Source: Gnetum montanum
Taxonomy: Eukaryota > Streptophyta > Gnetopsida > Gnetales > Gnetaceae
DNA length: 64,000 nucleotides
Direction of reading: 5' to 3'
NCBI GenBank assembly: GCA_015680685.1
Contig: MNCI01022611.1
Location: forward strand, 249,112 to 313,111
Position numbers and translations under genes: made by a program. Below, piece after piece: positions 34,740 to 46,929 of the stretch. The notes below the pieces were generated by a model, which was not told the origin of the DNA, did no database searches, and saw nothing but the letters and a program-made list of their open reading frames with translations. The first letter of the stretch is position 1. Each line of letters opens with the position of its first letter.

Positions 34740-37430
34740 AGGAAACTCATGTAGTGCCCGGAGGTGGTGGCTCCTCTATTAGATGCTTCCTTGTGTTGCC
34801 AAGCTTGTGAAATTTGTAACGATCAAGCAATGCTTGTAACTTTTCTTCTTCCATCCATGGGTCATGTACCTTTTAGGCTACTGAAATGATGTGTGCTAGT
34901 GCTAGCACATTCCAAGGACATGGTAGCTATAGAAACATTTGATTTTTCCTTCACGTACTAGGCTACAAACTTTCATCGTTCTTTCTCAAAGGCCCTAGCT
35001 TTTTTTCTCGGTTCATGATAATTTATTAATCTCTTGGCTAGGTTTGAGGCAACATCCCTCTGTCCATGGTAGCGAGCTTTGATCACCTCCAATTTTGATT
35101 TTGTAGCTTCTGCAAAGTGTCTTTTCGATTTGCAAACTCTTTTTCATATAATGCATAGGTGGTCACTACCTACTTTTCTAGCTCATTCTGAGGTCAACTT
35201 GCTATTAACATGGCAAGGTTGGCATACCTGAGGTTAGCCAACATCATGTATTCTTTCAAATCTTTGATCTATAGGTCTTTATTCTTTACTTCCACCTAGT
35301 GGACCAAGGCATAGCTATTCAGAATTGGCTACCACTCAGTATTTTGTGTTGACAAGGATCTAATGTGGGCTTTAGCCATCTAGATCTCTTTTTCATTTAT
35401 TTACTTATACATGCCTACTTAGTCACATAAGTGTTCCTTCAATTTTTCATGCTTCTTGGCCTCATTCTGCCATGTGTTGATTTTTACTGTTGATTTTTGT
35501 CAAATAGTGTGGACCTCCTCCATTGAAAGGGTTTTGTTATCTTTGGCCAATCTATTGATGTCCTAGTTGACCCCCACTAGTTGTTCTCTCAACTAGTGGA
35601 CAATTTCCTTTAGAATATTCTTTTGCTTTTCGACTGTGGTCAACCTTGAATTCTCAGTGGCGAACTACTTGTTTTCCTCTTACATGGCAGTCAATGCCTT
35701 TTTATATGCGTAGGATTGTGCATTAGCGACCAAGGCATTCTAGACTACCTTCTCCTTTTCTTATTCTACACCTGTGCTCTCCTCAGTTAGCTTGGCTAAC
35801 TACTCCATCTTGAATTATTCTAGTTGGTTAGGCATAACAAAATAGATAGGGTCCTGTCATTCAGCTCTCAGGATGGCTAGCTCTTGTTGTAATTTTTAAA
35901 CTCTACTTCTACATGTTTTACCATAACTTCAGCCATGACCAACTTTCCTTTAGTGACAATGAGGTCTAACTATGCTATAGTCAAACAAAGTAGTCATCAC
36001 TTGCCCCATCTGTAGCAGTCAATCCAATACATCCTCATGCACTACAGGAGTCATCGAAGTCTTGGCTAGCATTTTTGCATCTCTAGCCCTAGCTAGATCC
36101 ATTAGGGGCACAATAGGCACATTTAATGATTATTTAATATGATTGATCATTATCTCTACTGGGCCTACCACATCTTAATGCTGCATTACCACAATTGTGG
36201 CACCTTCTCTAGTTTTAAGTATCATTTGAAAGGATGCGACATTTCCAAAAATTTTCCTGGACCACTAAGATTCTCCTCTTAATTGTAATGATATCTCTCC
36301 CCTTGTTGGATTGGTTGAAACAGTGGGCTATACAACATCATAGATTACTCTAAAGAGATTGGATTCATCTCTACTTCCCCAATTGACAGCTTCAATGATT
36401 TTTTGCAAGTGGCTCATTAAGGACCTATAATCTTATGGTAGTGGTGGTGGTGGGGCTTGGGTTTCTGGGCATTATTCAAGCTCATGTTGTACTTCTACTT
36501 TAGGCTTTGCTTCCTTCTCTAGTTCTTGTTCTTCACCAAATCTTTCTTTGCTATAACAAGTTCGAGCAACTCCATGAAAGAAGTGTTTGAACTTTTTTTG
36601 GGACATCATTTGTGTACCCTATGATTCTAGCATGCTTTCCTAGCCTCCTAATTAGGCAAGGAAATGGGAGTGTTGGCTTTCCCACCTTTTTTTCCTTGAA
36701 CTACCTTTGAATTTCGATGAAGTAAAATTGGTGAAGATTGACCATGTATTTGCCCATTAAGATAGCACTTCCCCTGGCTGCATATGTTGAAATCTTGTTA
36801 AGCCCTTTGGTGAGAAACATATGGTATGTACCGATCTTGAAATATGTCCTCTCCTTTAGAGTCAGTTCATTATATGTTTTGTCTTCTTTACTGTATGCTT
36901 GTTTTAGCCATAGTTTTTTGGTAGCAGGGTTGGATCTGGTGGATAGATGGGCTACCTTAGCCCCTTCATTTGGTAGATTAAGAGCTATTACAATTACCTT
37001 GATTAAGAAAGAAACATTATAGATGTTTATAGTGGTGGCTTCATCTTTATTGTGCCAAAATTGATGGATCTCACCAAGGTACCATTCACCACTGTCTAAA
37101 AGAATAGGTTATGAGGGTGATGCCTGAAGTTGTGTCTAAACTGCTTCTGGGAAAAACTTCATAAATTGGCCAAAATTCATCTCCATGATGACCGTGGCCA
37201 ACATAGACTTTTTTTGGATGGTTACAAGGCAATTAAGAGGCAACATGAGATGTTGTCCCTACATGGGAGTTGGTAGTTTTGTGGCCTCTTCTTGGACCAA
37301 CTGTCCTATGACAGGAGCCTCTTGATGAATGCTAATGATTGGGCTTCCTACTCCTCATGCTTTGCATATTCGCCTTGCTAGCCATGACCACCTTATGGAT
37401 GCTTAGCTACTCTTTGTGAAGGTTCTCCTT
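34740..37430 (-). pseudogene. Extra (env-position) ORF of element 3
   Basis: Degraded minus-strand coding region. Near 36730-37020 it matches, in reverse, the region of element 4 encoding ERIYFKIGTYHMFP and LSKYATIKSRILMG. Toward 34740 it becomes a long Glu/Lys/Leu/Gln-rich coiled-coil-like region. Its last bases match 46925-47040 of element 4. It has many stops. Its place between the pol spacer and the 3' LTR corresponds to the env-like ORF of Athila elements; homology to that ORF is inferred, not tested. Confidence 0.55.
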
Positions 37431-38017
37431 GTGCACCTCATTTTGGGGCCATCTGTAATCAAGTAAAGATAAGGTGTTACTAAGGTGTCGATGGTTACCA
37501 TTAACAGATGTATACCATACTTTTGACCTTAATTCATTAAGTTTTTAGTTTATATGATTGCAGAGTTAGAAAATTTTTTAGGAAAAATCCCCAAAAAGTG
37601 TTTATCATCTTTTACGACCCTTCGCAATTGGTTTCTTTTTCCTTATGTATAACTTCTAAATGATGGTTATGGTTTCTTGGGTGGAGAAATTAAGGTTTCT
37701 GACATTAATACAATTGATTATTCATGATAATGCCTAAAGTTCTTAACACTCTTACCCTTATAATACCCTTCGAGGGATAGAAAATTATCAAAAATTGAAA
37801 CAAGTTTTTTAGGCAAGCATCACATTTTGGCTTGGTCAAGACCCACTAGTGTCAACATGTTTATGCACATTTGCAGCACAAGTGGCATTCATTTGTTAAT
37901 ATTATAGTGTCAAACCTTCCTGTGTTGCTGGCAATGAAATATAGTGAGATGGAGTATGAGAATATCAAGGGTAGGATGGATGGTAAGAGGTGCGAGATGG
38001 TGATCCTTTAGGGGATG
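37431..38017 (-). other. Non-coding spacer at the missing-pol junction of element 3
   Basis: The sequence near 37560-37620 (GCAGAGTTAGAAAA and following) matches the spacer of element 4 at 49725-49790 and of element 5 at 42055-42110. In element 4 more than 6 kb of pol and spacer lie upstream of this block; in element 3 gag follows almost at once. Confidence 0.6.
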
Positions 38018-39849
38018 TCATGGGTTGATGGTACTCAAGAGAGTGGTAGTGGCGATTTGAAGTAGAGGATGTAGAGCTAGTTGGAGAAACAGGGTGTTGA
38101 ACATAATATTCATGTAATTTTGGCAAATAGGAATGATTTGGTGATGGCTTCCCTGAAAATTGTGGTTGTTGCCACTGTGGTTGATGACCATGTTGAGGCT
38201 AGTAATAAGTCCTCCTACGATGGTACAATTAGTTGTGGGATTGTTTATAATTACCTTGTGGGAGAGGAAATCTCTTATGCACATGGTTTTGCACAAACTT
38301 CAGATTTAAGGCACCTGCCAATATTCTTGTAGATGCAAATAGACTAGGCAATGGCCCTTTGGATGATCATATATGTAGATGTTGCATCCATTATCTTCAT
38401 CTATGGTTGAGTCTATAGCCTCACTTTCTTTAGTCATTTTCCTATTTGTTGAAAAGTGTTCCTAGTTATTTCTTAGTTTTGTATCCTTTGTTTGTTGTGA
38501 TTGCCTAGCTTATTTTGCATGATCCTCTCCTTGACCATCTCAATGAGAGTTGTAATGTTTTCATATATCCATTTGGACATCCTATTAGACTTTGCTTCAA
38601 GTTCATCAATAGACTTCTGTATCAGCAAGGTTTGTTGCAGAATCACCTTATCAAGAGCTACCTCTTTCTCCATATCATAAATATGGACCTCCTTTTGTTG
38701 AAGAGTTGGGTCCCATTGATATTTCTCAACATTCTCCCATTTGCATACCTCTCCTTCTTCTTTTGCCATATGTTGGACTAGCTCTTGGATTTGATGGGCT
38801 TAGAACTTGTATAATTGCCCTGGGGCATACATCCCAAGGGTCTCCCTTGTTTCATTACGAAGTCCATCTATGATGTTGAAAAGTTGCCTCTCCTTAGAGA
38901 AACCATGGCTTGGGCATCTATTCAATAAGGCATAATATCTATCTAAGGTCATGTCCAAGGGTTCATGTTATTCCTACTTCCACTCTTGGATTTGTCTCCT
39001 TAGGTTGGACACCTTTGCATAGGTTTGGTATTTCTTATTGAAAAGTTCTAGAATTGTGGACCATCGTCAGATTGAATTCAGTCTTAATGATTTATACCAC
39101 ACTTTGGCTTTATCTATTAGTATCCTAGGAAAGATTTTAAGCTTTTTCCACCCACTTTTAGTGTTGTAGAAAGCACAAGCATCATGGAAGGCTTGTAAAT
39201 GATGTTGTGGATCTAAATCATAGCATCCTATAAATTTAGGAATATTACCCATATTAAGCCTGGGTAGATGACTTTTTTTGTGATGCCTGTGAGATATCTT
39301 AATGGCCTCTATGATATGCATTAGGCTCTTAGTCGCCAACAAGGGTTCATCGTCATCAAACAAGTTGTGAGGGAAATTTCTATCTTTATTTATTTGATCG
39401 TGATGATGTTGTCTACATTCATGGTGATGTCTTTAACTTTTCCTATGGGTTCAATTTCAATTTTTAGTTCAACCCTTTAGTGGAGCCTTATCTCCATACC
39501 CACGTTCATCTTCATTAGAACTAGACGTTGAAGGGGGAGAGGAAGATGAGGAATTAAAAGGTTTACCATGGCTACTATGGTGTTCTTCAGGGTTCTTTGA
39601 TTTATTATTTCTAGGTTTTGAGGAGGCCTTAGGCCTTGAGGCCTCCCCTAGTTTAGGACTTACATCATCTCCTCCAAGATTATCTGTCTTAAGTGAATGT
39701 AGTGTTTGAGTGTTGTCAGGGTGGTCATGAACATAAGAAACCCCTGCATAAAGTTGGTCACTCCAATTTTCTTCATCATATATCTCATTATTTCTCCAAT
39801 GAATGCATTTGCTATATAGTGCATTGTCACTTCCATGTGAGAGAGACAT
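38018..39849 (-). pseudogene. gag of element 3
   Basis: The minus-strand start MSLSHGSDNALY (39849) is about 110 bases from the primer site. The second piece (39067-39363) reads MGNIPKFIGCYDLDPQHHLQ, AFHDACAFYN and KAKVWYKSLRLNSI, the gag core with the A-x-x-W-x-x-S-L pattern. It is followed by a YYALLNRCPSHGFS-like block near 38900 and a Glu/Lys-rich C-terminal piece (38473-38769). The last part is His/Asn/Pro-rich. Frameshifts separate the pieces. It matches the gag of elements 1 and 2. Confidence 0.75.
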
Positions 39850-39956
39850 TGTTGTTGGTTTATGATGTGTGTGAGTTAATATTTTCTGAAAGATATATTG
39901 TTAATACCTTTATAGCGATCATGTATAATATAACTAATCTAGATGACTAGCACCAT

Positions 39957-39974
39957 CCTTGGTAATGGCCCCAA
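39957..39974 (-). other. Primer binding site of element 3
   Basis: The minus strand reads TTGGGGCCATTACCAAGG next to the LTR at 39975. It is the tRNA-Asp-type primer site with transitions and one G change. Confidence 0.7.
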
Positions 39975-40849
39975 TGATGAGTGACGAGGTACCACTACAC
40001 TGAACCATACAAATCACAAGCATTCATGCATAATCTAGTTGAATTCTATGGATGGGACTAGTTGTGGTATCTAGATCGTTATACTCTAATCATAGTTCCC
40101 TATCTTCTCACTTGGACTAGTGGTAGCTTTGTCACATATGGTCTAGTCCAAAGTGAGGCATATGATGTTGTCTAATTCTATGCTACTCCTAATGATGACA
40201 AAGAGATGAATTAATTAAGCTATTGAATAATGGAAAGTGAAATCTAAACTAGCCTACATGTGATGAGTATATGCTCTTAATCGTTCATACATGTCTTGGT
40301 CTTTGTGAGACTACTTCTGGGATTTCCAAGCATATGTCACTGGGTGTGCCAAACGATACACTACTGGATTACCAAGTGCTTACACTTAAGCACTCATGAC
40401 TAAGGCATATGCATTCCACTTAATGACAAGAATAGTGAATAGTAATAAATGGAAATGTTAACTAAAGGAAATAATAAATAATTAATAATTAAAAGCAATA
40501 ATAATCTAAGCAAATGCTACAATGATAGGAGTAATCTCAATCTTTATTTCCAGTCATGTAACATGTCCAAGTGTGTTACACTTGAACAAAGTTCCATACA
40601 ATTACAAACATCACACTACAGGCATGCACTCAGAAAATAAGAGGATTGAAAAAAAATCTACAAAGAAACTAACTGAAAACTAAAACTAAAAATATTTCTT
40701 CTATATCTCAACTATGCACCCAAGTGTTGTATTTATAGGCTAGCATGGAGAAAACAATATTGGAAATTTGACATTGCTTCTTGGGCTATGATATCAGGGC
40801 TCCAATATTGGGTATCTAATATTGGGGTTGGCAGATTCATGAATCATTA
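39975..40849 (-). repeat. 5' LTR of element 3 (875 bp)
   Basis: The start TGATGAGTGACGAGG and end GAATCATTA (decayed CATCA) are followed by AATAG, the second copy of the target duplication. It supplies the empty-site reference for the nested solo LTR. A TATA-like ATTTATAG lies near 40731-40738. Degenerate CCAATATTG/CTAATATTG words lie just upstream in element orientation (40755-40830). Confidence 0.88.
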
Positions 40850-40854
40850 AATAG

Positions 40855-42090
40855 CTATGTGAGCCTATGGTTTTGCCTCATTGGTAGGTGGTGGTGGTGG
40901 TTGCTCCTCCTCTAGTAGCTTGATAGCTACCTTGTCCTTCATCATCTCTTACTAGGATGTGACAGGAGCATGACAGAGTATATTGTTGGCATACTGGGCT
41001 ATGCCTTCCCTTCTACAAAGTTTGCAAATTAGGCACGAGAAGGGGAGTATCATCCTGCCTCTCTTGTTCTCTTTAAAGCACTTCTTGATCTTGAGGAAGA
41101 TAAGTTGAGGGAGGTTATCAAGGAACTTGCTACTTAGAGTGATGCATGCATAGGTGGAGAAGGCAGTGACCTTGTTGGGTCTCAATATTAGATTTAGGTG
41201 ATAGGTTGTGATTTTGAAGTAGGTTCTCTCTACCTTAGTGAGTGCACCGTACTCCTTATGGTTCACCCCATAGCACACCATTGGACCCATTTGTTTTTGT
41301 CATCTGGCTCTGCTTTAGTGGAAATTTTTGTCAACATTACCCTTGTGTCATGCAGGTCAAGGGCCTATACAATGGCCTCAATTGAGTAGGAGACGATTAT
41401 GTCTTTAATTTTCATTGTTGCATCTTCTTGCCCATTGTTCTAGAAAAGATAGGTCTTCCCCATGTATCACTTTCTAATGGAGAAGAGAATGTTCCACATG
41501 GGAGACCCCTATAGATGTGTGCAAACTTCCTCCAATGCCAAGTCCAAGAAGGGACCAAAGTTAAGTTCCTAAAGAATTGAACTTTGGACCTTCTTGCAAC
41601 GAATTTGTTCAAGATAGGCCTTGGTCAATGTGACCTCCAAATTAGGCCTAGGCCTTGGTACCTCATCCTATTGTGACTTGCTGGTCTTAGCTATGGGAAT
41701 TTGATAGATAGATTTCACTTTGGACTTCTCTCAAAGAGGTTTCGTTGCATGGGGCTTTGCTTCTTGTTTTTGGGGTTGTTGTGGCTACTAGCCCCTTTCT
41801 TCTCTCAGCCACTTCTCCCTAGGTTGGGGTAGTCCTTCTCCTTGCAGTCCCCTCTTTGTACCATTTGTGATTACAAACATAGCCATGTGTAACTTTTAGT
41901 ACTATTGATACCTTTCTTCTTTGGACAAGTTACACTTAAGTTGGTTGTGATCATGACATATTGATTATTTTATTCATTTAGCTACTGGAGGCTATTGATG
42001 AGGTTTAACTTAGTATGAATTAGTGATTTTTAATATTATTTTATTAGTTAAACCTTTGGGAGTTAGAAAATTTTTAAAAACTTTTCTATG
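40855..42090 (-). pseudogene. Extra ORF of element 5, N-terminal part
   Basis: The piece at 40952-41290 carries GALTKVERTYFKITTYHLNL followed by RPNKVTAFSTYACI, clearly related to LALEERIYFKIGTYHMFP and RLNKLSKYATIKSRI of element 4 (48932-49417). A further piece lies at 41412-41612. The spacer from about 41900 matches the spacers of elements 3 and 4. This block is the continuation of 31003-32824 across the insertion of element 3. Confidence 0.6.
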
Positions 42091-44075
42091 AGAAACCATG
42101 GATTTGTGGCCTCCATAACGTAAAGCTCACCTCTGGTAGCTTGAAAGTCAAAGAACAAGTTGATTTGGACAAGCAATTGACAAGTTATAGTGCTTTGAAG
42201 GTGCTTTGGACTTATTAAAATGCAAAAACTCCCATAGCATTGTGATGCATATGTGCAAAAATGGCTATGTGTTGATGCATATATATAGACTTTTTATGAT
42301 GTTTTAACAAGGATGTGTTGATGTAGCATACTTAAGCAATTTTTCACATTAAAAAACTAAGTGTGGAGAAAGAGCTTGATGATGAAATTGGAGTTCAAAC
42401 GAAGCCCAAAAAGCCTAGAATAAGGACAAATTATGGAAGATGACTTGAAATTTAGTTTGAAAATGGAGATTTGAATGGAATTTTATTTCCAAGAAGTGCA
42501 AAAACTGGATGTTTCAAGGTGGAAAATGATGGTTTTGAAGGTAAAATAACTATGGGATAAGAAGTTTAACCATCCAAACTAAAATATATGCAAGTGGATC
42601 CTTCCAATAGTAGGTTCATGCCTTTAATACCCTTGCATGTCCTTGAAAAACCACCAAGAAAAAACATGTTGTAACCTATAACCTTCACCATCCAACTTAA
42701 GGCAAGATGTTATTGTAAATGTAAGGTTTATGGCCCATGATTTGCAATCTTGCGTACTTTAACTTTTTGGGGCTAAAAAATGCCTCAAAAGTTACTACTA
42801 CCTCACTTCCCAAGTGGAAAAAGTAATGTTATGTTTATATATGGGCTTGGGAAGGCTAAAAATGCTTTAGAGACTACCAAATTTGGCATTTCATGGGTTT
42901 TTGTGGGGGTATAGTTTCAACTACGCTAGAACCACCTTCCCCCAGCATAGATGGTGTTGGATTTTCATTTTTCTAGTAAAATCCAGCATAGTCACCTTAA
43001 AACCCAACATAGTTGCACACATCCTACGTTGGAGCTATTGGGTTTTCCATTTTTCCAACAAATTCCTAGTGTAGTTGTTACAATTTTTGGTAGTGGCAAC
43101 ATGGCCAATGTAGTCATCATGGATTTCTAGCAACTATAGTTTGGCTAGCGTAGTCACCATGATTTCAACAAATTTCAACAAATGCTAGTGTAGTTCTCCA
43201 AGATCAGTGTAGTTGAGGTGAAGGCTAGCATAGTAACAAAAGTTCATTTACTATTTATAGTATTCAAATGGGTTTTGATGTCTTTGATGTATCAAAACTT
43301 TCCATAAATGATCAACTACCTTGGAATCATAGTCGTTACACCTACAAATAAACACCAATCTATCAATAATTATTGCAAAAATATGTAGCCTAAAATCAAT
43401 AACCTAAAACCTATAAAAGCCAAACTCAAACATAATATTGAGGTTTTGAACATTTTCTTGGTAGTTCCAAAAACATTTTTGTTTTGAACCTTGGCAACCT
43501 CAAGCATTTTTACACCCATTTTAGCATTTGAAAGACTTTTGGAAGTAATTGGCATCTACCTAAGCACCGAAGACTCTTAGTGTAGTTCCATTGTTGCCAA
43601 AGTCAAATACCATTGTTCATAGCATTTACATCCAAAGTTGTAGATCCAAGCAAAAATTAGCAAGAGGCTTTCAACGATTGAAGTTGGGAAGTACCTAGAT
43701 CATGGAGTTTGATTACAGAACATAACCTGCCAACTCTAACAGGCTTTAAGCTATGTTCAAGCCAGCTTCTTATGCATTTAAGCACATAATCTATACTCCT
43801 TGAACTTTACACTTTAATTCAATAAATTTTTCACTTCATTTGTAGTGCAAATTTGTTTTCAAGTTTAATTCTATGTTTGTATATTTTGGTTCAAATTTGT
43901 AGTTTCATTCCTATTTCCATTCATGTTTACATTTTCTAAGTCTCTAGGTAATTGACTAGATTTTCTATGTCACCTTCGATTGTATTTCTTGGAGGCCCTT
44001 AGGATCTAAGGTTATGCTATTGCACTTGGAATTTTTAATTTTATAGCAATCAAATTTTTTAGGTAATATAGTTTC

Positions 44076-44093
44076 TGGTGCTAGAAGGAGGGC
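44076..44093 (+). other. Primer-binding-site-like sequence of element F
   Basis: TGGTGCTAGAAGGAGGGC differs at only two positions from TGGCGCTAGAAGAAGGGC at 62607-62624 in element E. Both follow an AATATAG/GGTATAG-type LTR end. This is a different primer type from the TTGGCGCC... sites of elements 1-4. The tRNA could not be named with certainty. Confidence 0.55.
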
Positions 44094-44855
44094 TATTACT
44101 TGAATTCTTAGCAAAAAATTTGTTCCAACCCTTTTCAAATACCAAGTCTTTTACATTTTAAACTAAAAAAGCTACAAACGTTTAACTTTGAAAACCAATG
44201 TTGGTATTCAAATTTTTACCCAGAATACCCAACATAGTTGTCGTTGGTGATTTGGGTGTCTACTACATTTTAGCTACTAGATTCTTTGAACCTAGCATAG
44301 TAAACACCAAAACCTATAATTTTTACCTACTAAAACTTACATTTGGAGTCTAAAGGCTAGTGTAGATCCATCCTAAAATCCAAATATACCTATTGTAAAA
44401 TTCTATAGGAGAAGTTAGTGTAGACATTGCTAGGACTTTAATGTAGTCCTTGGAAAAGCCAAAGTTATCATACTTGATTTTTCAAAACCAACGTATATTC
44501 TCTAAGGTGGAAAAATTTTTAGCTTGGTTTTACTAAGTGAAAACCCATTTCCACCACCTACCTCAGTGTAGGTGGCTAGGAAACATAGTGGTCTACTGCA
44601 CACCCTCTAGCGTAGACACTATTAGAGAAACCAATGTAGTTGGTGGTGCCAACTTGAAAATCATAACACTATTTTCCTAAGTGCAGTATATACCATTTCC
44701 ATTACAATAGTAGTTTCAATTGTTTTTTTTTTCATTTATAAACAACTACACTATTGGGCAATCCCACTTATGGAAATTTTTACTAGAAATAGTAAGAAGT
44801 CAAATCAACATCCTTGACAATGCCTTTCAGTAAGTTAATAGTTTTGCTTGTCAAC

Positions 44856-45842
44856 ATGAAAAGCATGGCATCCAGTCAGGATTGGATGAGGATCTATGAT
44901 CCTAAAGACCCTACCATGGTTGAATGTACATAGCCACTTAGGTTGAGAGGGTAGAGCCCAAATTTTACAATCATTGATGACAATTCTTATAATTTTATCT
45001 GTGCCAAGATCTAGATAGGCTTGCTCATGTCATGGGCAGGGGTGGAATCCAAACATGAATATGAACTTATTCACTGCAACAAAAATGAATACATTACTTT
45101 CTCATATGACAAGATACCACTATTTGATTTCCATACACACATTCTATCTCATCTGATTGAGATGGAGGAGCAAGATGGAGCATCAAGCTCTAAGGGTCAA
45201 TGTGAGAAACAAGATGAGTTCGAGGTAGAGCTTGAACTAGAAAGCTTCTTAGGGAGCCTATTCCAATAATCAGCTCCCCAAACCACTGTACCCACCATAG
45301 TCTCTCCTACCTCATCTATGGGGCTAGTCCCTCAATCTTCGTTGCCTATTTATCTCACTATGTTTGGGCCAACACCCATGATAGCAATGCATTAGGCACA
45401 ATTGATGCCCTAAACCACATCCATTTTCTCATCCATGTCATTTGCCACATAACCACGATCAACTTAAGTATCATTGGTGGTTATCACCACCACTCAACCC
45501 TTCTCTATAATAGTAAGTCTCATGATGTGATCCTAAATAATCCAAGGGTTACAAACACCCTTTGCTCCCTTCATATCACAAGTTCCAATGCAAACCTTTT
45601 TCTCCCTATTCAACCCACCTACAACTATGGTCATCCAACCTCTTCCATCTGTATCAATACCCATCACATAGCCCCAAGCCTTACAACTTCTTTCTCAACC
45701 ATCAACATAAGCACTACAATTCATGGGGATGCCCCAAGGCTTGGATCAAGCCTTCCAAATGATCTAAGGCCTTACCAAACTGCTACAAAAACTTAAGGCT
45801 AGTATAACTCAGATGGTCAAGATTCTAGAATTTTCTGAGCAT
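44856..45842 (+). pseudogene. gag of element F, N-terminal part
   Basis: The ATG at 44856 opens a frame that continues, across stops, through an 82-residue open piece at 45021-45269 (Glu-rich, ending ELELESFLGSLFQ), then a Pro/Gln/Thr-rich linker to 45840. The continuation after element 4 starts at 59922. Reading in one frame for about 1 kb despite point stops supports real coding origin. Confidence 0.55.
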
Positions 45843-46732
45843 TTATGAGTGGTGGAGTAATCCAACACCCAACCATACAAGTCACAGGTGTTCACATGTG
45901 ACTAGATCATAATTTGTGAACAAGGCAGTGTGAATATGCTAGTAATTGGTTTAAGTTTAAGACTATTATCTTCCCATGTGGAGCTAGTATAGTCTATGTG
46001 TATGATTTAGCTCATAATGAGGTATATGATATGTTGATGTTGATGGGCCATTTCTCCTAAGAATTATGGTAAAGTGAAAATAGTTTCTAATTCTAAGGAG
46101 AGTAGTAGATGAATCTATTCTATCCTATGGTGATAGACATCCAAGCTTGATCTTTTGTACATGCCTTGGACTCATGTACTCATCACTGGGATTACCAAGT
46201 ATACCACTACTAGATGTCCCAAGCGATAACACTACTAGATGTCCCAAGCGATAACACTACTAGGTTACCAGATAACTACACTTAAGTGCTCGAAATCAAT
46301 CATGTCCATACCACTTACTTCAACATGTAAAGTAAAGTGCTAGTAAAGTAAATGATTAACCAGGGAAAATAGGAATAATTAGTCTAAGTAAATAGAAAGA
46401 AAACTAAGTGAATGCTGCAATGATGATAAGTAATCTCGATCTTTATTATTGATCATGAACTATCTCCAAGTACAATTCACTCAAACAAAGACATTGCACA
46501 ATCACTTAACATCACACTGCAAGCATACACTTCTAAGTGCTAAAAACTAAATTCATGAAAACAAATTGAAAGAGTTATGCTACTCCTAAATGAAATCTAT
46601 TGTGAATCCATGCACATAAGTGCTATATTTATATGCTAACATGCATCCTGCGATATTGCATATACAATGATGTAGCTAATGCTATGATATTAAATATACA
46701 ATATCATAGTCAAATAAAAATTGACTTTATCA
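45843..46732 (-). repeat. 3' LTR of element 4
   Basis: The start TTATGAGTGGTGGAG (decayed TGATGAG) and end GACTTTATCA align with the right LTR 59044-59921. A polypurine-like CATGAGGATA (minus strand) lies next to it. It contains CGATATTG/CAATATCA words near 46650-46722, on the U3 side of an ATTTATATGC TATA-like site. Confidence 0.82.
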
Positions 46733-46929
46733 TATCCTCATGATTGATTGAAAACTCATCCTTGAGTTAAAAGAAATTGAGGATAGAGTTCCTTACAAAA
46801 TTGGAAGGTAGATTTACATGACACTAAATGTTGTAGTGGTGTTTTGCAAAATTAACATAGGACATGACAAGACAAATAAAATAAACAAAACAACTTGATG
46901 AAGCTTGATGTAGCCTATGTAGTTATTGG

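Larger units (their letters stand above)
32825..40849 (-). mobile_element. Element 3: pol-less LTR retrotransposon with gag and extra ORF
   Basis: Complete insertion bounded by AATAG (32820-32824 and 40850-40854). Left LTR 32825-34556 (871 bases once the nested solo LTR is removed), right LTR 39975-40849 (875 bases), primer binding site 39957-39974. Interior on the minus strand: gag (38018-39849), a short spacer, then the extra ORF (34740-37430). No protease, RT, RNase H or integrase block could be found between them, so it is a non-autonomous derivative. Confidence 0.85.
30177..42090 (-). mobile_element. Element 5: Athila-like LTR element split by element 3
   Basis: The 3' LTR (30177-31002) is followed by interior coding for an extra ORF (31003-32824), which is cut by element 3 with a 5-base duplication AATAG. 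The interior resumes at 40850/40855 with the N-terminal part of the same ORF (40952-41880) and a non-coding spacer (to about 42090) matching spacers of elements 3 and 4. Its gag, pol and 5' LTR are not seen in the window; they may have been lost or lie beyond the plus-strand element that starts near 42.1-42.3 kb. Confidence 0.65.
42091..45842 (+). mobile_element. Element F, left part: Tat-like LTR element split by element 4
   Basis: A plus-strand LTR-like region (about 42.3-44.07 kb) with a TATA-like TTTATATATGGG near 42833 is followed by a primer-site-like TGGTGCTAGAAGGAGGGC (44076-44093), a leader and a gag start at 44856. The gag is broken at 45842 by element 4 and resumes at 59922. The left border of the LTR and the matching 3' LTR were not found. 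Confidence 0.5.
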
